From Paenibacillus rubinfantis (GTDB lineage: Bacteria > Bacillota > Bacilli > Paenibacillales > Paenibacillaceae), in NCBI RefSeq assembly GCF_001486505.1, contig NZ_LN909065.1:248001-312000 (forward strand): a stretch of DNA of 64,000 nt. Reading direction: 5' to 3'. Shown here piece after piece: positions 18,274-28,468 of this stretch. Position numbers and translations under genes: made by a program. Numbering within the stretch: position 1 is the first letter of the stretch; the number at the start of each line of letters is the position of its first letter. The notes beneath the pieces are model-generated. The model had not been told where the DNA came from and did no database searches. It worked only from the letters and a program-made list of their open reading frames with translations.

Positions 18274-19044
18274 ATGGATTCCGAAGCCAAGCGGACCTCG
18301 GGACAGCCGGCGATGGCGATCCTTTACGAGGACAACCACCTGCTCGGCATCGAGAAGCCGGTGAACGTCCCGACTCAAGAGGATGCCAGCGGCGACCCCG
18401 ATCTGTTAAATCTGCTGAAGTCGGATATCAAAGAGCGGTACGGCAAGCCCGGCAACGTGTATCTCGGGCTGGTCCACCGGCTGGACCGTCCCGTCGGCGG
18501 CGCGATGATATTTGCCAAGACGTCCAAAGCCGCCTCGCGATTGGCGGAGATGGTCCGCAGCCGCCGGTTCAGCAAAACCTATGTCGCCGTCGTGCACGGG
18601 ACGCCGCCGCAGCAACAAGGCCGCTTAACCGATACGCTGCTCAAGGACGAACGCACCAATACCGTATCCGTTGTTCCCGCCGGGACGCCGGGCGGGAAAG
18701 AGGCTCGGCTTGAGTATCGAGTGCTCGGCAGCTCGGCATCGGAACAGCTTAGCCTCGTTCAGGTGGAGCTGCACACCGGCCGGCCGCACCAGATACGCGT
18801 GCAGCTGAGCCAACTCGGCTGTCCTCTGTACGGCGATCAGAAATACGGCGCTTCGTTAAATAAGCCGGGCCAGCAAATCGCGCTCTGGTCGCTGTATGTC
18901 GGATTTCCGCACCCGGTCACCAAGGAGCCGGTTGACCTGGTTTCCCTCCCGCCGCGCTCGTATCCCTGGGATCTGTGGGAGGACGGATTATTTAGTCGCC
19001 TCTCCGCCCTGCTGCAGGCCGGGGAGAACGGAATGGGCATGTAA
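18274..19044 (+). CDS. RluA-family pseudouridine synthase
   Basis: 256 residues. The catalytic motif VHRLDRPVGG contains Asp71, and the C-terminal part has the family segment TGRPHQIRVQLSQLGCPLYGD. There is no S4 domain at the N terminus, so this is one of the short RluA forms. It converts uridine to pseudouridine in rRNA or tRNA; the exact site cannot be told. The start ATG follows AGGAG at the end of the methyltransferase gene with a 3-bp gap, indicating one operon. Ends at a strong terminator. Confidence 0.92.
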   Translation: MDSEAKRTSGQPAMAILYEDNHLLGIEKPVNVPTQEDASGDPDLLNLLKSDIKERYGKPGNVYLGLVHRLDRPVGGAMIFAKTSKAASRLAEMVRSRRFSKTYVAVVHGTPPQQQGRLTDTLLKDERTNTVSVVPAGTPGGKEARLEYRVLGSSASEQLSLVQVELHTGRPHQIRVQLSQLGCPLYGDQKYGASLNKPGQQIALWSLYVGFPHPVTKEPVDLVSLPPRSYPWDLWEDGLFSRLSALLQAGENGMGM

Positions 19045-19049
19045 AAGAA

Positions 19050-19101
19050 GCGGGACGCTGGAGCTGATCGATGATCAGTTCGCTAGCGTCCCGCCTTTTT
19101 T
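19050..19101. terminator. Strong rho-independent terminator
   Basis: Perfect 10-bp arms GCGGGACGCT (19050-19059) and AGCGTCCCGC (19085-19094), followed by six T. The inner sequence GATCGATGATC can extend the stem. It ends the methyltransferase-pseudouridine synthase operon. Confidence 0.9.
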
Positions 19102-19115
19102 GTTGCACCCGTTCC

Positions 19116-19526
19116 TTATTTCGTTCCGGAAATTTTGCCCAGCAGAAATACCAGCAGTTGTTGATTATGGGTGGAGATGCGATCCAGGACGCCGTTTAAA
19201 TAAGCGTTCCGGACAGCGATGCCCCGCTGGACTTCGGTTTGTCCTTTATCTGTAATCGACACCCATACATTGCGGCGGTCGTTCTCGTCCCGGTCGCGGC
19301 GGATCAACTCGCCCCGCTCCATCCGGTCCAGCAGCATCGTCACTGCGGCCGGCGTTGTGGAGAGAAACGGAATCAAATCGGACGGCTTCAGATTGCCCTG
19401 CTGCTCCAGCAGCTCCAGAACGGTCAATTGCGACGTCGTCAGCGTTGGAGCCAGCTCCTCCTCCATGTGGGCCTGATAATCCTTCACGATGAGATCAAGC
19501 AATCTGGCAAATTCAGCGGTATGCAA
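19116..19526 (-). CDS. MarR-family transcriptional regulator
   Basis: 136 residues. The winged helix-turn-helix core (LTTSQLTVLELLEQQGNLKPSDLIPFLSTT, split here as the helix pair) is followed by the wing DRDENDRRNVWVSITDKG, the classic MarR signature. A longer frame reaches 19619, but a TTG at 19526 has AAGGAGG eight bases upstream and gives a normal MarR length, so it is preferred. Genes it controls are not evident: its neighbours are a convergent pseudouridine synthase and a downstream-oriented aminotransferase. Ligand unknown. Confidence 0.88.
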   Translation of the reverse strand: MHTAEFARLLDLIVKDYQAHMEEELAPTLTTSQLTVLELLEQQGNLKPSDLIPFLSTTPAAVTMLLDRMERGELIRRDRDENDRRNVWVSITDKGQTEVQRGIAVRNAYLNGVLDRISTHNQQLLVFLLGKISGTK

Positions 19527-19646
19527 TCTTATCCCTCCTTGCCTTACATCACCACTTGGATAATTCGCTGCTTCCTGGGCAAATTCCTGCTGGCTTTGCG
19601 CAAATATCCAGAGGCTCAAGGCCGATAGGGCAAGACTGCGGTCTCA

Positions 19647-20714
19647 TTAACGTACGGGATACCGCCAGCCAAACGAATCTTTGTGTTCCCCGCGTTGGAT
19701 CCCCGTCAAGGTGTCGTACAATTTGGCCGACAATTCTCCGGTTTCGCCTCCGGCAATCTCGATGTCGCGCCCTTCCCAGGTCATGCTGCCGATCGGGGAG
19801 ATAACCGCTGCGGTACCGGTACCAAACGCTTCCTCGAGCCGGCCTTCCTGGTGTGCCTCGAAGAGCTCCGCTACCGAAATCCGCCGCTCGTTCACAGGTA
19901 CGCCCCATTCGCGGAGTAAGCGAAGAACCGAATCGCGTGTCACGCCGGCCAGGATGCTGCCGTTTAGCTCCGGCGTCACCACTTCCCCGTCGATTTTAAA
20001 GAATACGTTCATGCTGCCCACTTCCTCGATATACTGTTTATCGATGCCATCAAGCCACAACACCTGCGAAAAGCCCAGCGATTTGACATCTTCCTGCGCC
20101 TTGATCCCTGCCGCATAGTTGCCGGAGGTTTTGGCTTCCCCGGTTCCGCCGCGCACCGCCCGGACGTACCGGTCCTCTACGTAGATGCGTACGGGATGAA
20201 TCCCTTCCGGGTAATAAGCACCCACCGGCGACAAAATGACGATCAAGCGATACTCCTGCGCGGCCCGCACCCCAAGCCCCGCCTCGGTCGCGATGATGAA
20301 CGGGCGAATGTACATGGAATTGCCTTCGCCTTCCGGCATCCACTCCTCTTCCAGCACAAGCAGTCGGCAGATGCCCTCCAGCACTTCCTGCGGATCAATC
20401 TGAGGAATGCCGATGCGGGAGCACGATTGGTTCAACCGGCGCAAATTCATGTCAGGCCGGAACAACACGAGTTCGCCCTGCGGTGTCCGGTACGCCTTCA
20501 TCCCTTCAAACACCTCTTGCCCGTAATGAAACACCATCGCCGACGGGTCCAGTGAGATCGGACCGTACGGAACGATACGTGGATCGTGCCAGCCTTGATC
20601 AACCGTATAATCCATAAGCAGCATATGATCGGTAAAATATTTACCAAAGCCCAGCCGATCGGTAGACGGCTTCGTTTTCTTAGCGGCGGTTAACGTGATA
20701 GGCCATTTTTCCAT
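19647..20714 (-). CDS. ilvE: Branched-chain amino acid aminotransferase
   Basis: 355 residues, the length of the class IV aminotransferase BCAT1-like branch (YbgE/IlvK in Bacillus). PLP-binding Lys195 lies in GGTGEAKTSGNYA, and the family segments FHYGQEVFEGMKAY and PEGEGNSMYIRPF are present. It transaminates valine, leucine and isoleucine with 2-oxoglutarate. The ATG at 20714 is chosen because the upstream codons in the frame lack a ribosome binding site. It is divergent from a LysR regulator gene with a tandem repeat between them, suggesting regulation by that protein. No T-box leader was seen. Confidence 0.92.
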   Translation of the reverse strand: MEKWPITLTAAKKTKPSTDRLGFGKYFTDHMLLMDYTVDQGWHDPRIVPYGPISLDPSAMVFHYGQEVFEGMKAYRTPQGELVLFRPDMNLRRLNQSCSRIGIPQIDPQEVLEGICRLLVLEEEWMPEGEGNSMYIRPFIIATEAGLGVRAAQEYRLIVILSPVGAYYPEGIHPVRIYVEDRYVRAVRGGTGEAKTSGNYAAGIKAQEDVKSLGFSQVLWLDGIDKQYIEEVGSMNVFFKIDGEVVTPELNGSILAGVTRDSVLRLLREWGVPVNERRISVAELFEAHQEGRLEEAFGTGTAAVISPIGSMTWEGRDIEIAGGETGELSAKLYDTLTGIQRGEHKDSFGWRYPVR

Positions 20715-20746
20715 GATTGATTTCCTCTTTTCCAAGTTATCGAATT

Positions 20747-20764
20747 ACGAATCGTACGAATCGT
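20747..20764. repeat. Tandem 9-bp repeat in the ilvE-lysR intergenic region
   Basis: ACGAATCGT occurs twice with no gap (20747-20755 and 20756-20764), about 33 bases before the ilvE start and 105 before the LysR gene start. A direct repeat at this location could be an operator; no regulator can be assigned. Confidence 0.5.
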
Positions 20765-20868
20765 TTGTTTCCCTGCTATTCACTATACCGATTCTTCGTC
20801 CATTGATCAATAACATCGTTTCGATTATAATCATTGACAATATCTATGAAAAAAAGGAGGGTTCCGGG

Positions 20869-21744
20869 ATGGAGCATCGACTGCTGGAGTATTTCATCGC
20901 CGTTGGAGAGGACCTGCATTTCACCAAAGCCGCTGAAAGGCTGGGGATCACCCAGCCTACCCTCAGCCATCAAATTCGCTTGCTGGAGCAGGAGCTCGGG
21001 ATTCCGCTGATCCACCGTGTCGGCAAAAAAAATCACCTGACCCAAGCCGGCTCCATCCTGCTGGAGCATGCTCGCCGGGTCGTGTATGAGGTGCAACAGG
21101 CGAAGTTGGAAATCGGCCAGCTCAGCGGCGTGCAGCGAGGCCAACTCCGCATCGGCTGCTCCGGCAACCACCTGCTGGAAAGCAAGCTGATCTCGTTCCA
21201 TCGCCAGCACCCCGGCATCGAGCTGACGGTGCTCGAGTTAGCCACCGAGGAGACGCGAGCCGGGCTGCTGGCCAATCAGCTTGATCTTGGCGTTGTATTT
21301 CTGCCGCTTCAGGACGAGCAAATCATCAGCCGCCCCCTCTTTGACGAAGAGCTGGTGCTGGTCGTCTCCAGCCTGCACGCCTACGCAGAACTGCCCGAAG
21401 TACCGCTGGAACAATTAGCCCGCCTGCCGCTCGTCTTATTTCCGCCGAAGTTTTACGTGCGGCAGCTGCTCGATATGGCTTGCGCCGAGCTGGGGATCGA
21501 GATCCGACCGGTCATGGAGCTGTCCACGATGGAATCGCAGGTGCAGATGGTCCTTCATCATGTCGGAGGCACCGTGCTCCCCGGCTCCTATGCCCGCACG
21601 CTGGCCGGCCCCAACCGCCGCGGGGAAATTACCATTGTCCCGCTAGCGGAGCCCGTTCCGCGCAAAAACGTCGGATTGGTCTACCGCAGCAGTACGTTTA
21701 TGGACCCTACGCTCCAGGCGTTTATCCACCATTTGACGGAATAA
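20869..21744 (+). CDS. LysR-family transcriptional regulator
   Basis: 291 residues: N-terminal HTH (residues 1-60, LEYFIAVGEDLHFTKAAERL and GITQPTLSHQIRLLEQELG) and a type 2 periplasmic-binding-like effector domain. A perfect AAAGGAGG precedes the ATG at 20869; earlier in-frame starts are not needed and would add a hydrophobic, AT-rich leader unlike the family. Divergent from ilvE across 154 bp, the classic LysR arrangement. CynR/GltC-like in layout; the effector is unknown. Confidence 0.92.
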   Translation: MEHRLLEYFIAVGEDLHFTKAAERLGITQPTLSHQIRLLEQELGIPLIHRVGKKNHLTQAGSILLEHARRVVYEVQQAKLEIGQLSGVQRGQLRIGCSGNHLLESKLISFHRQHPGIELTVLELATEETRAGLLANQLDLGVVFLPLQDEQIISRPLFDEELVLVVSSLHAYAELPEVPLEQLARLPLVLFPPKFYVRQLLDMACAELGIEIRPVMELSTMESQVQMVLHHVGGTVLPGSYARTLAGPNRRGEITIVPLAEPVPRKNVGLVYRSSTFMDPTLQAFIHHLTE

Positions 21745-21892
21745 GCGGTAGAATGCTGATGCGCACTCTGGCGCCATTTTGACCGATGGATTGCCAATAC
21801 TTTTCCGAAACCTCTACCAGCTTCGCGGTCGTTTCCACCAGCGTAAAGAATACCTGCATAGACAATGATTGCTGGGTGCTCCCAACCCGCAT

Positions 21893-21936
21893 AAAAAAAA
21901 GTCCCGCCAAGTCGCTTACGCGTCTTTCGCGGGACT
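21893..21936 (-). terminator. Terminator of the parE-parC operon
   Basis: On the minus strand AGTCCCGC (21936-21929) pairs with GCGGGACT (21907-21900), followed by a run of eight T (21900-21893), immediately after the parC stop. Confidence 0.85.
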
Positions 21937-21942
21937 GCTTAC

Positions 21943-24390
21943 TTATTCTGATTTGCCTTTGAGCAGAAGCTCGGTGATTTCGTCGTGCTTCTCGAGATGC
22001 ATCAGCGCTTTCCCAATCGACTTCCGATCGGCTATCGGTGCTTCTTCCGTGCTGAATGTATGCATCTGGCCTTCCTTCGTGACCACCTGCAGCAGCACCG
22101 GCTCCTTGCAGTGAATACCTCCGATCAAGCGGCTGCCGTTGGGCTTCACGCGTTTGCCCTCCTTGAATTCGAACGTCTGCACCCCTTTGCCGCCCCGGCT
22201 TTGCAGCGGATAATCCAGCAAGAGGCTGCGCTTGCCGTAAGCCAAGTCCGACAAGACGAGAACCTCGCCTTCCTCCCCTTCGACCCAAAGCGCCGAGACA
22301 ACCTCGTCATCATCCTTCAGGTTAATCCCGCGGACCCCCGCGGATACGCGGCCCATCGGGTTCACTTCGCTCTCCGCGAACCGGATGGCCATCCCCTGCT
22401 TCGTCAGCAGCAGGATCTCCTGATTGTTCCGGCTGACGGTGACGCTCAGCACTTCATCGCCGTCGCCAACCTTGCAGGCTGCGATCGCGCCGGAGCGCTT
22501 CGTCTCGTATTCCTTCAACTCCGTCCGCTTCACCTGACCGTTCTTCGTGACGAACACCAGGCTGAGTTCCGGATTCTCGTCGAAGCCTTTCACCGGAATA
22601 ACGCTGATGATCCGGTCCTCTTTGGCAAGCGGAATCACGTTAACGATCGCCGTCCCGTTGTCCTTCCATTTGAACTCTGGAATCTGATGCACCGGCAAGA
22701 GGAAGTATTGGCCCCGCTGTGTAAAGATCAGCAGGTTCTGCAGCGTATCCAGCTCAAGCAGATGCTTGATGTAGTCGCCTTCCTTAACCCCGGAGCCGTC
22801 CCGCTCCCCGCCGGATCGCGTGAACGACAGCATACTGGTGCGCTTGATATACCCTTCGCGCGAGATTGTGACCAGCACATCCTCCTGGGCAACAAGCACT
22901 TCCAGGTTCACCTTCAGCTCCTCGACTTCGTCCTGAATATGAGAACGACGGTCGATCCCATATTTGTCGCGAATCTCGAGCAGCTCTTTCTTGATCAAAG
23001 CGATCAGCTTCTTATCGCTTTCCAAGATGCCGCGCAGTACGGTGATTTTCTTCTGGATGTCCTCCAGCTCTTTTTGCAGCGTCGTGATTTCCAGGTTCGT
23101 CAAACGATACAGCTGCAAGGTCAAAATCGCATCCGCCTGACGTTCGGTGAACCCAAACATCCATTGCAGATTGTTCTGCGCATCCTGGCGGTTCTTGGAC
23201 GCTTTGATCGCCGCGATAACCTCATCCAGGATGTTAAGCGCCTTGACCAAGCCCTCCAAGACGTGAGCCCGATCTTCCAGCTTCTCCAGCTCGTATTGCG
23301 TCCGAAACGTAACCACCTCGCGCTGGTGGGCGATGTACGCTTCGAGCATCGCTTTGAGGCCGAGTTGACGCGGCGCTTTGTTGACGATCGCCACCATGTT
23401 GAAGTTGTAGGTGACCTGCAGGTCGGTTTTTTTCAGCAAATACGCCAAAATCCCCTGTGCGTCCGCATCCTTCTTCAGCTCGACAACGATACGTAGTCCG
23501 TTCCGGCCGCTTTCGTCGCGAACCTCGGCGATGCCGTCCACCTTCTTCTCCAGGCGGATATTCTCCATCGCCGTAACGAGGCGGGATTTCACCACCTGAT
23601 AAGGAATTTCGGTGATGACGATCTGCTGCTTCCCGCCGCGAAGCGTTTCGATTTCCGTTTTGGAGCGCAGATAAATCCGGCCTCTGCCGGTCTGATAAGC
23701 TTCTTGAATGCCTTCTTCGCCCATGATGATGCCGCCCGTCGGAAAATCCGGCCCTTTGACGAACAAGCGAATTTCCTCCAGCGTCATTTCCGGCTTCTCC
23801 ATCAAGGCGATACAGGCGTCGATCACCTCGCGCAGGTTATGCGGCGGAATTTCCGTCGCAAACCCGGCGGAGATCCCGCTGGCTCCGTTGACCAGCAGAT
23901 TCGGAAAACGCGCCGGCAGCACCACCGGCTCCTTCGCCGTATTGTCGAAGTTGTCCTTGAACGGCACGGTGCGTTTCTCGATGTCGCGCAGCAGCTCCAT
24001 GGCAATCGCCGACAAGCGCGCCTCGGTATACCGCATCGCCGCAGCCGGGTCATCGTCCTGCGAGCCCCAGTTGCCGTGGCCATCGATTAGCGTATGGCCC
24101 ATTTTCCACGGTTGCGCCATCCGCACCATACCTTCGTAAATCGAAGAGTCCCCGTGCGGATGATAATTCCCCATGACGTCCCCGACAGTCTTGGCCGACT
24201 TGCGGTACGGCTTGTCCGGCGTATTGCCGGAATCGTACATCGCGTACAAAATCCGCCGCTGTACCGGCTTCAACCCGTCGCGAATATCGGGAATCGCCCG
24301 GTCTTGAATAATGTATTTGGAATACCGGCCAAAGCGGTCGCCTACAACCTCTTCGAGAAACGCCGGCAAAAAGTTTTCCAGCATGCTCAC
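21943..24390 (-). CDS. parC: DNA topoisomerase IV subunit A
   Basis: 815 residues. The breakage-reunion domain has catalytic Tyr121 in [11 protein letters not shown] and the quinolone-region segment [10 protein letters not shown] (79-88) in wild-type form. The tower, coiled coil and a C-terminal beta-pinwheel follow (repeats such as [22 protein letters not shown] and [19 protein letters not shown] in part). ParC with ParE decatenates sister chromosomes. It is parC rather than gyrA because it follows a parE-type gene by 13 bp and lacks a GyrA box that I can see. Ends at a terminator. Confidence 0.95.
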   Translation of the reverse strand: MSMLENFLPAFLEEVVGDRFGRYSKYIIQDRAIPDIRDGLKPVQRRILYAMYDSGNTPDKPYRKSAKTVGDVMGNYHPHGDSSIYEGMVRMAQPWKMGHTLIDGHGNWGSQDDDPAAAMRYTEARLSAIAMELLRDIEKRTVPFKDNFDNTAKEPVVLPARFPNLLVNGASGISAGFATEIPPHNLREVIDACIALMEKPEMTLEEIRLFVKGPDFPTGGIIMGEEGIQEAYQTGRGRIYLRSKTEIETLRGGKQQIVITEIPYQVVKSRLVTAMENIRLEKKVDGIAEVRDESGRNGLRIVVELKKDADAQGILAYLLKKTDLQVTYNFNMVAIVNKAPRQLGLKAMLEAYIAHQREVVTFRTQYELEKLEDRAHVLEGLVKALNILDEVIAAIKASKNRQDAQNNLQWMFGFTERQADAILTLQLYRLTNLEITTLQKELEDIQKKITVLRGILESDKKLIALIKKELLEIRDKYGIDRRSHIQDEVEELKVNLEVLVAQEDVLVTISREGYIKRTSMLSFTRSGGERDGSGVKEGDYIKHLLELDTLQNLLIFTQRGQYFLLPVHQIPEFKWKDNGTAIVNVIPLAKEDRIISVIPVKGFDENPELSLVFVTKNGQVKRTELKEYETKRSGAIAACKVGDGDEVLSVTVSRNNQEILLLTKQGMAIRFAESEVNPMGRVSAGVRGINLKDDDEVVSALWVEGEEGEVLVLSDLAYGKRSLLLDYPLQSRGGKGVQTFEFKEGKRVKPNGSRLIGGIHCKEPVLLQVVTKEGQMHTFSTEEAPIADRKSIGKALMHLEKHDEITELLLKGKSE

Positions 24391-24403
24391 ATCAATTCAC
24401 CTT

Positions 24404-26389
24404 CTATTCCTCAAACTCCGTGAAATCCACGTTTTCCACGATCCAGCGCTTGCGCGGATCGACCTTGTCCCCCATCAGCGTAGACACGCGGCGCTCCGCT
24501 TTGGCGGCATCTTCGATCTGCACCTGCAGCATGGTCCGCGTTTCCGGATTCATCGTCGTTTCCCACAGCTGCTCGGGATTCATTTCCCCCAAACCTTTGT
24601 AGCGCTGCAGCTCGAAATTTTTGCCGAATTCCTTCAGGTAGTTCTGCAGTTGCTCGTCGCTCCAGGCATATCTCACCGTTTCCAGCTTGCCGGAACGGCG
24701 GGTGATTTTGTACAAAGGTGGCTGGGCGATGTAGACGCGTCCCGCATCGATCAGCGGCTTCATGTAACGGTAAAAGAACGTCAGCAGCAGCACCTGAATG
24801 TGCGCCCCGTCCGTATCGGCGTCGGTCATGATGATGATTTTGGAAAAATTGCTGTCCTCCACGGCGAATTCCGGACCAATGCCCGCGCCGATCGCCGAAA
24901 TGATCGCTCGGTATTCGTCGTTTTTGAGGATATCGGCAAGCTTGGCCTTCTCCGGATTCATCGGCTTGCCCTTCAGGGGCAAAATCGCCTGAATCTTTGA
25001 ATCGCGACCTTGTTTCGCCGAACCTCCGGCGGAATCGCCTTCCACGATAAACAGCTCCGTGCGCGAAAAATCCTTGGATTGCGCCGGCGTCAACTTGCCG
25101 CCCAGGTTCGAGCTTTCGCTCCGCTTCTTGCCCGTACGCATTTCATCGCGGGCTTTGCGGGCGGCCTCCCGCGCTTTAGAGGCTTGTACCGCCTTCTTGA
25201 TCAGCGTTTGCGCGACCTGCGGGTTCTCTTCCAGGAACACCGCCATCTTCTCGCCAACAACCGATTCCACGGCGCTGCGCGCGGATGCGCTGCCGAGCTG
25301 GTCCTTCGTTTGACCCACGAACTCCACCTCGGACATTTTCACGCTGATAACGGCCATCATCCCCTCGCGCAAATCGTTGCCTTCGAGGTTCTTTTCCTTC
25401 TCCTTGAGTATGCCATTCTTCCGGGCATATTCGTTCATCACCCGGGTATATGCCGTTTTGAATCCGGTTTCATGCGTTCCCCCGCCCCGAGTGGGGATGG
25501 AGTTCACAAAGGATACCAATGTCTCGGTATAGCCGGCATTGTACTGCAGTGCAACCTCGACCTCGATATCTTCCCGCTCCGCATAGAAATGGACGACGTC
25601 ATGCAGCACGTCCTTCCCGTCATTGAGGAACTGAACGAACTGACTGGCTCCGCCCTCGTAAAAAAACTCGTCGAAACGGTCGGAACGCTCGTCCTTCAAG
25701 GTCACCTTCAGGCCCGAATTCAGAAAAGCGATCTCCTGTAAACGTTCCGCGAGCGTATCATAGTTTAATCCGATGCCGCCGGTGAACACGCGAATATCCG
25801 GCTTAAACGTTACCTTCGTGCCGGTCTTATTCGTATTGCCGATAATCTCCAGCCCCGTGACCGGTTCGCCAACGTGCTCGATACCTTGATCGTCAACCCA
25901 ATATTCGAAGCGCATCCGGTGGATTTTCCCCTCCCGGTATATGTGCACTTCCAGCCATTCGGACAAAGCGTTGGTAACCGAAGCCCCAACCCCATGTAGA
26001 CCGCCGGATTTCTTGTAGCCCCCGCCGCCGAATTTACCGCCGGCGTGCAAAATCGTATAAACGACCTGCGGCGTCGGAACACCGGTTTTGTGCATGGCCG
26101 TTGGAATTCCCCGACCGTTATCGATCACGGTGACCGATCCGTCCTTATTCAGCGTGATGTCGATTTTGGAGCAGTACTTTGCCAGATGCTCGTCGACGGC
26201 ATTATCGACGATCTCCCATACCAGATGATGAAGTCCCGACGAGCTCGTACTGCCAATATACATCCCTGGCCGTTTGCGTACCGCGACAAGCCCTTCGAGC
26301 ACTTGAATGTCGTCCGCGTCGTATCCCGAAGACGCGCTTCCGGAACTTGTGCCGGGTACGTCCTCGAACAAATCGATTTGTTCGGCCAT
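24404..26389 (-). CDS. parE: DNA topoisomerase IV subunit B
   Basis: 661 residues. GHKL ATPase domain with EIVDNAVDE and the VIDNGRGIPT loop, transducer domain, then Toprim domain with EGDSAGGSA and the DxD motif DADTDGAH, ending with the segment QRYKGLGEMNPEQLWETTM. Forms the heterotetramer with ParC and hydrolyses ATP to drive strand passage. Good ribosome binding site (GGGGGAGC) before the ATG. First gene of the parE-parC operon. Confidence 0.95.
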   Translation of the reverse strand: MAEQIDLFEDVPGTSSGSASSGYDADDIQVLEGLVAVRKRPGMYIGSTSSSGLHHLVWEIVDNAVDEHLAKYCSKIDITLNKDGSVTVIDNGRGIPTAMHKTGVPTPQVVYTILHAGGKFGGGGYKKSGGLHGVGASVTNALSEWLEVHIYREGKIHRMRFEYWVDDQGIEHVGEPVTGLEIIGNTNKTGTKVTFKPDIRVFTGGIGLNYDTLAERLQEIAFLNSGLKVTLKDERSDRFDEFFYEGGASQFVQFLNDGKDVLHDVVHFYAEREDIEVEVALQYNAGYTETLVSFVNSIPTRGGGTHETGFKTAYTRVMNEYARKNGILKEKEKNLEGNDLREGMMAVISVKMSEVEFVGQTKDQLGSASARSAVESVVGEKMAVFLEENPQVAQTLIKKAVQASKAREAARKARDEMRTGKKRSESSNLGGKLTPAQSKDFSRTELFIVEGDSAGGSAKQGRDSKIQAILPLKGKPMNPEKAKLADILKNDEYRAIISAIGAGIGPEFAVEDSNFSKIIIMTDADTDGAHIQVLLLTFFYRYMKPLIDAGRVYIAQPPLYKITRRSGKLETVRYAWSDEQLQNYLKEFGKNFELQRYKGLGEMNPEQLWETTMNPETRTMLQVQIEDAAKAERRVSTLMGDKVDPRKRWIVENVDFTEFEE

Positions 26390-26459
26390 TCATGCTCCCC
26401 CTTTAAGTCTTATAGTATCTGTATGTAGTCGAACAGATGTTTTGGTGCCTTCGTCCATT

Positions 26460-27458
26460 TTAATTCAAAATATCTTGTTTCGTAAAGACAAGGAATGAAA
26501 CGACTAATGAGGCAATGCCCCAAACTGTTAATACAAGCAGCGAAAATCCCAGCGTCATACCCTCGATCGGCGCCGGCGTCCCCGCCAAATAATTGGTTAA
26601 ACCGAGGTTCACCATAAACAGGTATTTGGCACTCGTCCACGAGGAGGCCATATTGGTCAAAATGTTGCCCGCGATCAATGTCGCCATCATAATCACGATG
26701 CTTGCCGACGTGCTGCGCACGAGTACGGACACCATAAACGCCAGAGCAGCCACGATGATGCTAACGAACCAGATCAGCCCAGCCTGCATAAAGATGTACT
26801 GCCATTGCGGCACCGCGTGTACGCCTGAGAGGTCCACCTCGACTCCCCTTAGCTGAAATCCGGTAAAAACCGGCATATTCCATCCGCGGTAACCAAAAAA
26901 CAACCCCGAAATAAGATAGCAGATCAAACAAGTCGACACAATGATTAACGACACGAACATCAGCAAAGTCACGAGCTTGCTCAACAGAATTTTCCATCGC
27001 CTTACCGGACGAGTCAGCAGCATTTTGACCGTTCCGCCCGTCCGCTCCGAAGATACGATATCCGAACCCACGCCCATAATTAACAACGGAATGAACAACG
27101 TGGCCGCGTTATCCAAGAACTCTCGGGTAAACGAAACGCCGCCCGGTTCCCTGGGGTTCACGTCATGCTCCAAATAATATTTCATCTGCTGAATATAAAT
27201 TTGGCGGTATTTCTTCCATTCCTCCGGCACCCGGTCGCTGCCCAGCGAATTCTGGTTATCGGTGATCGCTTGCTGCACCTCCCGGCGCCAGTCCGTCCCG
27301 AATTTCTCCCGTTTATCCTCGGCCTGCCGCAGCTGCGCGTAGGCAAACATCGGGACCAGCACGAGCAGCACGAGCAAGATGACGTAAAAGCGTTTCTTTT
27401 TGATCATCTTGATCGTTTCATTTTTTACTAAAGGAAGAATGTTATTCAATGCTTTCAC
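26460..27458 (-). CDS. ABC-2 type transporter permease
   Basis: 332 residues. One N-terminal membrane helix (RFYVILLVLLVLVPMFAYA) is followed by an extracytoplasmic segment of about 80 residues and five further helices, the ABC-2 permease layout. The start is GTG inside the end of the ATPase gene (17-bp overlap). Partner of the upstream ATPase. Such pairs export peptides, antibiotics or other compounds, or act in resistance; the substrate is unknown. Confidence 0.87.
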   Translation of the reverse strand: MKALNNILPLVKNETIKMIKKKRFYVILLVLLVLVPMFAYAQLRQAEDKREKFGTDWRREVQQAITDNQNSLGSDRVPEEWKKYRQIYIQQMKYYLEHDVNPREPGGVSFTREFLDNAATLFIPLLIMGVGSDIVSSERTGGTVKMLLTRPVRRWKILLSKLVTLLMFVSLIIVSTCLICYLISGLFFGYRGWNMPVFTGFQLRGVEVDLSGVHAVPQWQYIFMQAGLIWFVSIIVAALAFMVSVLVRSTSASIVIMMATLIAGNILTNMASSWTSAKYLFMVNLGLTNYLAGTPAPIEGMTLGFSLLVLTVWGIASLVVSFLVFTKQDILN

Positions 27459-28428
27459 CTTCCGTCATCTCCAGGAACAGCTGCTCCAGCGTTGGATTGA
27501 CCTTCTGCACGGCTTCAACCCGGACCCCCTCCTGCACCAGCCCCTGTACGAGGCCGGGGATCAATTCCGGCTGCATTTGGGTCACAATCGCCTGGCCCCG
27601 GATTCCCGCCATAATCGTATCGTCCAGCACGCTTCCGGCATCGTTTACCACGCTGACCCCAGCCGCTGACCGTAACAGCCGCTCTCCGGGTTCCCTAGGC
27701 TCCAGCTCCCATACCACATAACTCCGATTCGCCTGAATCAGCTCATCCACCTTGCCAACGGCCAGCACACGCCCACGTCCGATAATCGCTACCCGATCAC
27801 ACAGCAATTGAATTTCGCTAAGCAGGTGGCTGGATACGAACACGGCCATGCCTTCTTCCGCCAACCGGCGGATAAACCCGCGCATCTCTTTGATCCCCTT
27901 GGGATCCAGCCCGTTCGTTGGTTCGTCCAGAATCAGCAGCTTTGGCCGTCCTAACAACGCCTGGGCGATGCCCAGCCGCTGCCGCATGCCCAGCGAATAG
28001 GTTTTCACCTTGTCATCGATCCGGCCTGTCAGCCCAACCAATTGTGTTACTTCCTCGATCCGTCTCGCGTCGATGCCCGGAATCATGCGTGCGAAATGCT
28101 CGAGATTTTCCCGTCCGGTCAGATAGCCGTAAACTTCAGGATTCTCCACGATCGATCCGACGCAGCGCAGCGCCCGCTCCGGTTCCCGTAGCACGTCGTA
28201 ACCGCAAATATGGACTTGGCCTTCGGTGGGTCGAATTAAATCCACGAGCATGCGGATCGTTGTCGTTTTACCGGCCCCGTTGGGACCAAGAAACCCAAAA
28301 ATCTCCCCGGCATACACCTCGAAATTCACCTCGTGTACGATCCATTTCCGGCCGATCTTCTTCTTCAGCCCTTGAACCTTTAACACAGGATGGTGCTGCT
28401 CGTCATGAATTGGCTGCCGTGCCGCCAT
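27442..28428 (-). CDS. ABC-2 type transporter ATP-binding protein
   Basis: 328 residues. Walker A GPNGAGKTT, signature YSLGMRQRLG, Walker B LLILDEPTNGLD, and a C-terminal extension of about 90 residues as in BcrA/CcmA-type ATPases. The frame extends far upstream, but the ATG at 28428 follows AAGGAG and the upstream part has no recognisable fold. Works with the overlapping permease gene. Bacitracin-export-like in architecture only. Confidence 0.9.
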   Translation of the reverse strand: MAARQPIHDEQHHPVLKVQGLKKKIGRKWIVHEVNFEVYAGEIFGFLGPNGAGKTTTIRMLVDLIRPTEGQVHICGYDVLREPERALRCVGSIVENPEVYGYLTGRENLEHFARMIPGIDARRIEEVTQLVGLTGRIDDKVKTYSLGMRQRLGIAQALLGRPKLLILDEPTNGLDPKGIKEMRGFIRRLAEEGMAVFVSSHLLSEIQLLCDRVAIIGRGRVLAVGKVDELIQANRSYVVWELEPREPGERLLRSAAGVSVVNDAGSVLDDTIMAGIRGQAIVTQMQPELIPGLVQGLVQEGVRVEAVQKVNPTLEQLFLEMTEGESIE

Positions 28429-28468
28429 CACCGTCCACTCCTTCCTTCTACTCCACAACCGACCGGGC

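Noticed and set aside
20715..20868. T-box or other riboswitch upstream of ilvE
   Set aside because: Only 154 bp shared with a divergent gene, with no T-box core sequence or terminator hairpin.
21985..23496. Long open frame of 503 codons on the plus strand opposite parC
   Set aside because: It is a mirror frame of a highly conserved gene; composition is His/Arg/Gln/Leu-rich without any recognisable fold or ribosome binding site.
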